Source: JANWKQ01 sp040376605 (GTDB lineage: Bacteria > Bacteroidota > Bacteroidia > CAIKAF01). From it: a stretch of DNA of 64,000 nt. The position numbers and the translations under genes are program-made. Where the stretch lies: NCBI GenBank assembly GCA_040376605.1, contig JBEIQI010000001.1:1-64000 (forward strand), given 5' to 3'. Shown in pieces: positions 62,322 through 64,000 of this stretch. The stretch's first letter is position 1, and each line of letters begins with the position of its first letter. Under the pieces are notes generated by a model, which had not been told where the DNA came from, did no database searches, and saw only the letters and a program-made list of their open reading frames with translations.

Positions 62322-62693
62322 GTGAATAACAAGTTAAAAAATTACATCATTTATATTTGTCTAATAACCATTGCCTTAATGGTAGGTTATTATTTTTTTA
62401 AGGATAAACTGGCCCTACAAACGGCTTATATTATTCCGGCCTTTTTCCTTATCACCTTAGTAGGGCATATGATCTTAATGCGCGCTGTAACAAGGGATGC
62501 CAAGAAGTTCTATATTAATTTTATTGGGGCAATGGCTTTTAAAATGTTGGCTTATTTCTTTTTTCTAACCATTATGTTCCTTGCCTACAAGGAGATTAAT
62601 ACCGATTTTCTAGTGGTCTTTATGTCGGTATACCTTGTCTATACGGTGTTTGAAATGATCTATGTTTATCCAATTGCTCGTAAGAACAATTAA
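62322..62693 (+). CDS. Membrane protein in the ATP synthase locus
   Basis: 123 aa with four hydrophobic segments. The start is a GTG 1 nt after the previous stop; no ATG lies nearby. No certain family, but AtpI-like or other small membrane proteins commonly sit between atpZ and atpB in Bacteroidota. Probably helps ATP synthase assembly; inferred only from place. Confidence 0.65.
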   Translation: MNNKLKNYIIYICLITIALMVGYYFFKDKLALQTAYIIPAFFLITLVGHMILMRAVTRDAKKFYINFIGAMAFKMLAYFFFLTIMFLAYKEINTDFLVVFMSVYLVYTVFEMIYVYPIARKNN

Positions 62694-62912
62694 CTAGTGG
62701 TTCTGGTGCAATAGGTTAAAAAAAGAATCTCCCACCGGGTATTTATAGAAGTGTCGCTGATTTTAACAATTAAATATTGCTCGTACATAGCGTTGAGCCA
62801 ATTAAATCATTCGTAAGGGGCTGCTATTGCTCGGTTTCTTGATAATTTTCAGGGTTTTAAAAAAAATAGAAAATAATTATCCTTTTAGATTCCTTTTGGG
62901 ACTATATTTTTC

Positions 62913-62920
62913 TACTTTTG
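62913..62920 (+). promoter_or_regulatory. -7 box (TACTTTTG) for atpB
   Basis: TAnnTTTG, 23 nt before the atpB ATG. No clear -33 box. The rest of the 250-nt gap from 62694 is AT-rich and shows nothing I can name. Confidence 0.45.
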
Positions 62921-62943
62921 CGGTGCGAAAAAAAAAGTTTGGT

Positions 62944-64000
62944 ATGAATTTTTTTAAAAACCTTGGTCTCTCTGCTGTTTTATTTGTTTTTGGGTTCATT
63001 ATGCCAAACCTTTTTGCCCAAAATCATGATCACCCTGCAGATACTGGAGCCGTTCATGAAGATCATGTAGAAGCCAATCATGGAAATAAAGAGGAAGCTG
63101 AAGAAGAAGATTATTTTGGTTCATTCGTATTTCATCATATTTCGGATGATTATATGTTCCAAATTTTTGATGATATCTACTGTCCATTACCCGTAATTAT
63201 TTTTGAACCAGGATCTGGATTAGATGTTTTCTTATCCAATCAATTATTGGAGAAAGATGAAAATCATTTATCAAGAGGAAAATATTTTTACCACCACGGA
63301 AATTTGGTTATCGCGGAATTAGATGAACATGGTCATGCCAAGATGGATAGTTTAGGACATCCTGTTGGTAAACATGAAGCTAAACTATTGGATGTTGGGA
63401 AATCGGATGTATTCTATAATTTTTCTATCACCAAAAATGTTTTTGGAATCCTTTTGGCCTGTGCGGTTATTGTTCTTATTTTCTTTAGCGTGGCTTCTAA
63501 ATACAAGAAGAACCCAAACTCAGCACCACGTGGATTACAAGGAGCTCTTGAGCCTTTAATTTTATATGTACAGGACGATGTGGTGAAGCCATCTATAGGC
63601 AAGAAATATGAAAGATTCTTACCATATTTATTAACCCTATTCTTCTTTATTTGGATCAATAACATGATAGGGTTGATTCCATTTTTCCCGGGGAGTGCTA
63701 ACGTTACCGGAAATATTGCGGTAACCTTTACTCTTGCATTTTTTGCTTTGATTATACAAGTTGTGAATGGGAATAAAAACTTCTGGGGTCATATTTTTTG
63801 GTTTCCAGGAGTGCCAGTGCCGGTAAAACTTTTACTTGCGGTAATTGAATTTATTGGATTATTTACTAAGCCGTTTTCATTAATGATACGTTTGTTTGCG
63901 AACATTACCGCAGGTCATATCATCATTATGAGTATCATCGGTATTACGTTTGTTATGAAGAGTTTGGCCCTTGGATTTGCCACTTCTATTTTTTCAGTAG
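62944..64000 (+). CDS. atpB: F0F1 ATP synthase subunit a (partial, runs off window)
   Basis: 352 codons to the window edge, no stop. Starts MNFFKNLGLSAVLF, a signal-like hydrophobic N-terminus, then a His/Asp/Glu-rich periplasmic stretch (~25-70: HDHPADTG, EEAEEEDYF) and a beta-rich extension to ~150, as is usual in Bacteroidota subunit a. From ~155 the membrane domain begins. NNMIGLIPFFPGSANVTGN and KPFSLMIRLFANITAGH are clear, the latter with the essential Arg that faces the c-ring. Conducts protons for ATP synthesis. Confidence 0.95.
   Translation, partial: MNFFKNLGLSAVLFVFGFIMPNLFAQNHDHPADTGAVHEDHVEANHGNKEEAEEEDYFGSFVFHHISDDYMFQIFDDIYCPLPVIIFEPGSGLDVFLSNQLLEKDENHLSRGKYFYHHGNLVIAELDEHGHAKMDSLGHPVGKHEAKLLDVGKSDVFYNFSITKNVFGILLACAVIVLIFFSVASKYKKNPNSAPRGLQGALEPLILYVQDDVVKPSIGKKYERFLPYLLTLFFFIWINNMIGLIPFFPGSANVTGNIAVTFTLAFFALIIQVVNGNKNFWGHIFWFPGVPVPVKLLLAVIEFIGLFTKPFSLMIRLFANITAGHIIIMSIIGITFVMKSLALGFATSIFSV

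Noticed and set aside
63365..63665. Short ORFs on both strands within the last kilobase
   Set aside because: They overlap atpB, whose frame is open to the window edge and carries the conserved Arg motif.
1..64000. Defence island, prophage, biosynthetic megacluster, CRISPR array, tRNA or IS element
   Set aside because: Looked for on both strands; no integrase, transposase, cas gene, nuclease/toxin pair, regular repeat-spacer pattern or cloverleaf was seen.

Overview
The window is AT-rich DNA from a member of the Bacteroidota, most likely a Flavobacteriales-type bacterium. The evidence is several secreted proteins with type IX secretion (T9SS) sorting domains, two T9SS machinery genes (the plug protein and SprE/PorW), many LPxxC-type lipoprotein signals, and -7 promoter boxes of the form TAnnTTTG close to start codons. 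I saw no phage, transposase, CRISPR array, rRNA or tRNA. The genus cannot be read from this sequence alone.

Layout. 1-2545: two T9SS type B cargo genes, the first cut by the window edge. 2898-8720: M13 metallopeptidase, aroA/aroB with a 4-nt overlap, proline dehydrogenase. 10034-13197: a HAD phosphatase and NeuB (nonulosonic acid synthesis), a fatty acid hydroxylase-type membrane enzyme and an unequal pair of SMR transporters. 13263-21743: T9SS type A cargo, frr, mazG, two paralogous outer-membrane proteins, thioredoxin, an MBOAT/SGNH O-acylation pair and a nucleoid-associated protein. 21925-25594: MFS sugar transporter, ROK kinase, Tat-type glycosylasparaginase and CsaA, consistent with GlcNAc-Asn salvage. 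25670-32115: small hypotheticals, a 2OG-Fe(II) oxygenase, membrane proteins (one frameshifted), a Crp/Fnr regulator and a quinone reductase.

32116-38141 is a gamma-glutamylation catabolic cluster: EAT-type APC permease, PuuA-like ligase, Fe-dependent alcohol dehydrogenase, PuuD-like hydrolase and aldehyde dehydrogenase. It has an alcohol dehydrogenase where a Puu pathway has an amine oxidase, which suggests an amino-alcohol such as ethanolamine as substrate. Divergent from it, 38250-44961 is a sulfur/methionine operon: promoter, SAM-I-type riboswitch, a 30-codon leader with five consecutive Cys codons, a 31-codon ORF resembling the MetX N-terminus, then metY, metX, hom, two YeeE/YedE half-transporters, an OsmC protein and metZ. 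The SAM aptamer ends 8 nt before the start of the Cys leader. This two-signal leader is the most interesting regulatory system in the window.

44998-64000: a secreted GATase-like protein, dnaB, a biotin carrier protein and hotdog thioesterase, a four-gene set (lipoprotein, flippase, methyltransferase, B12-binding radical SAM), the T9SS plug protein, a large type B cargo, sprE/porW (frameshifted at an A7 run just after its lipobox), a bactofilin, and the start of the ATP synthase locus (AtpZ/AtpI-like genes and a partial atpB).

Several intergenic regions hold long imperfect palindromes (2695, 14481, 17427, 29834) of similar design but different sequence. All calls come from reading the sequence. 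No database search was run.
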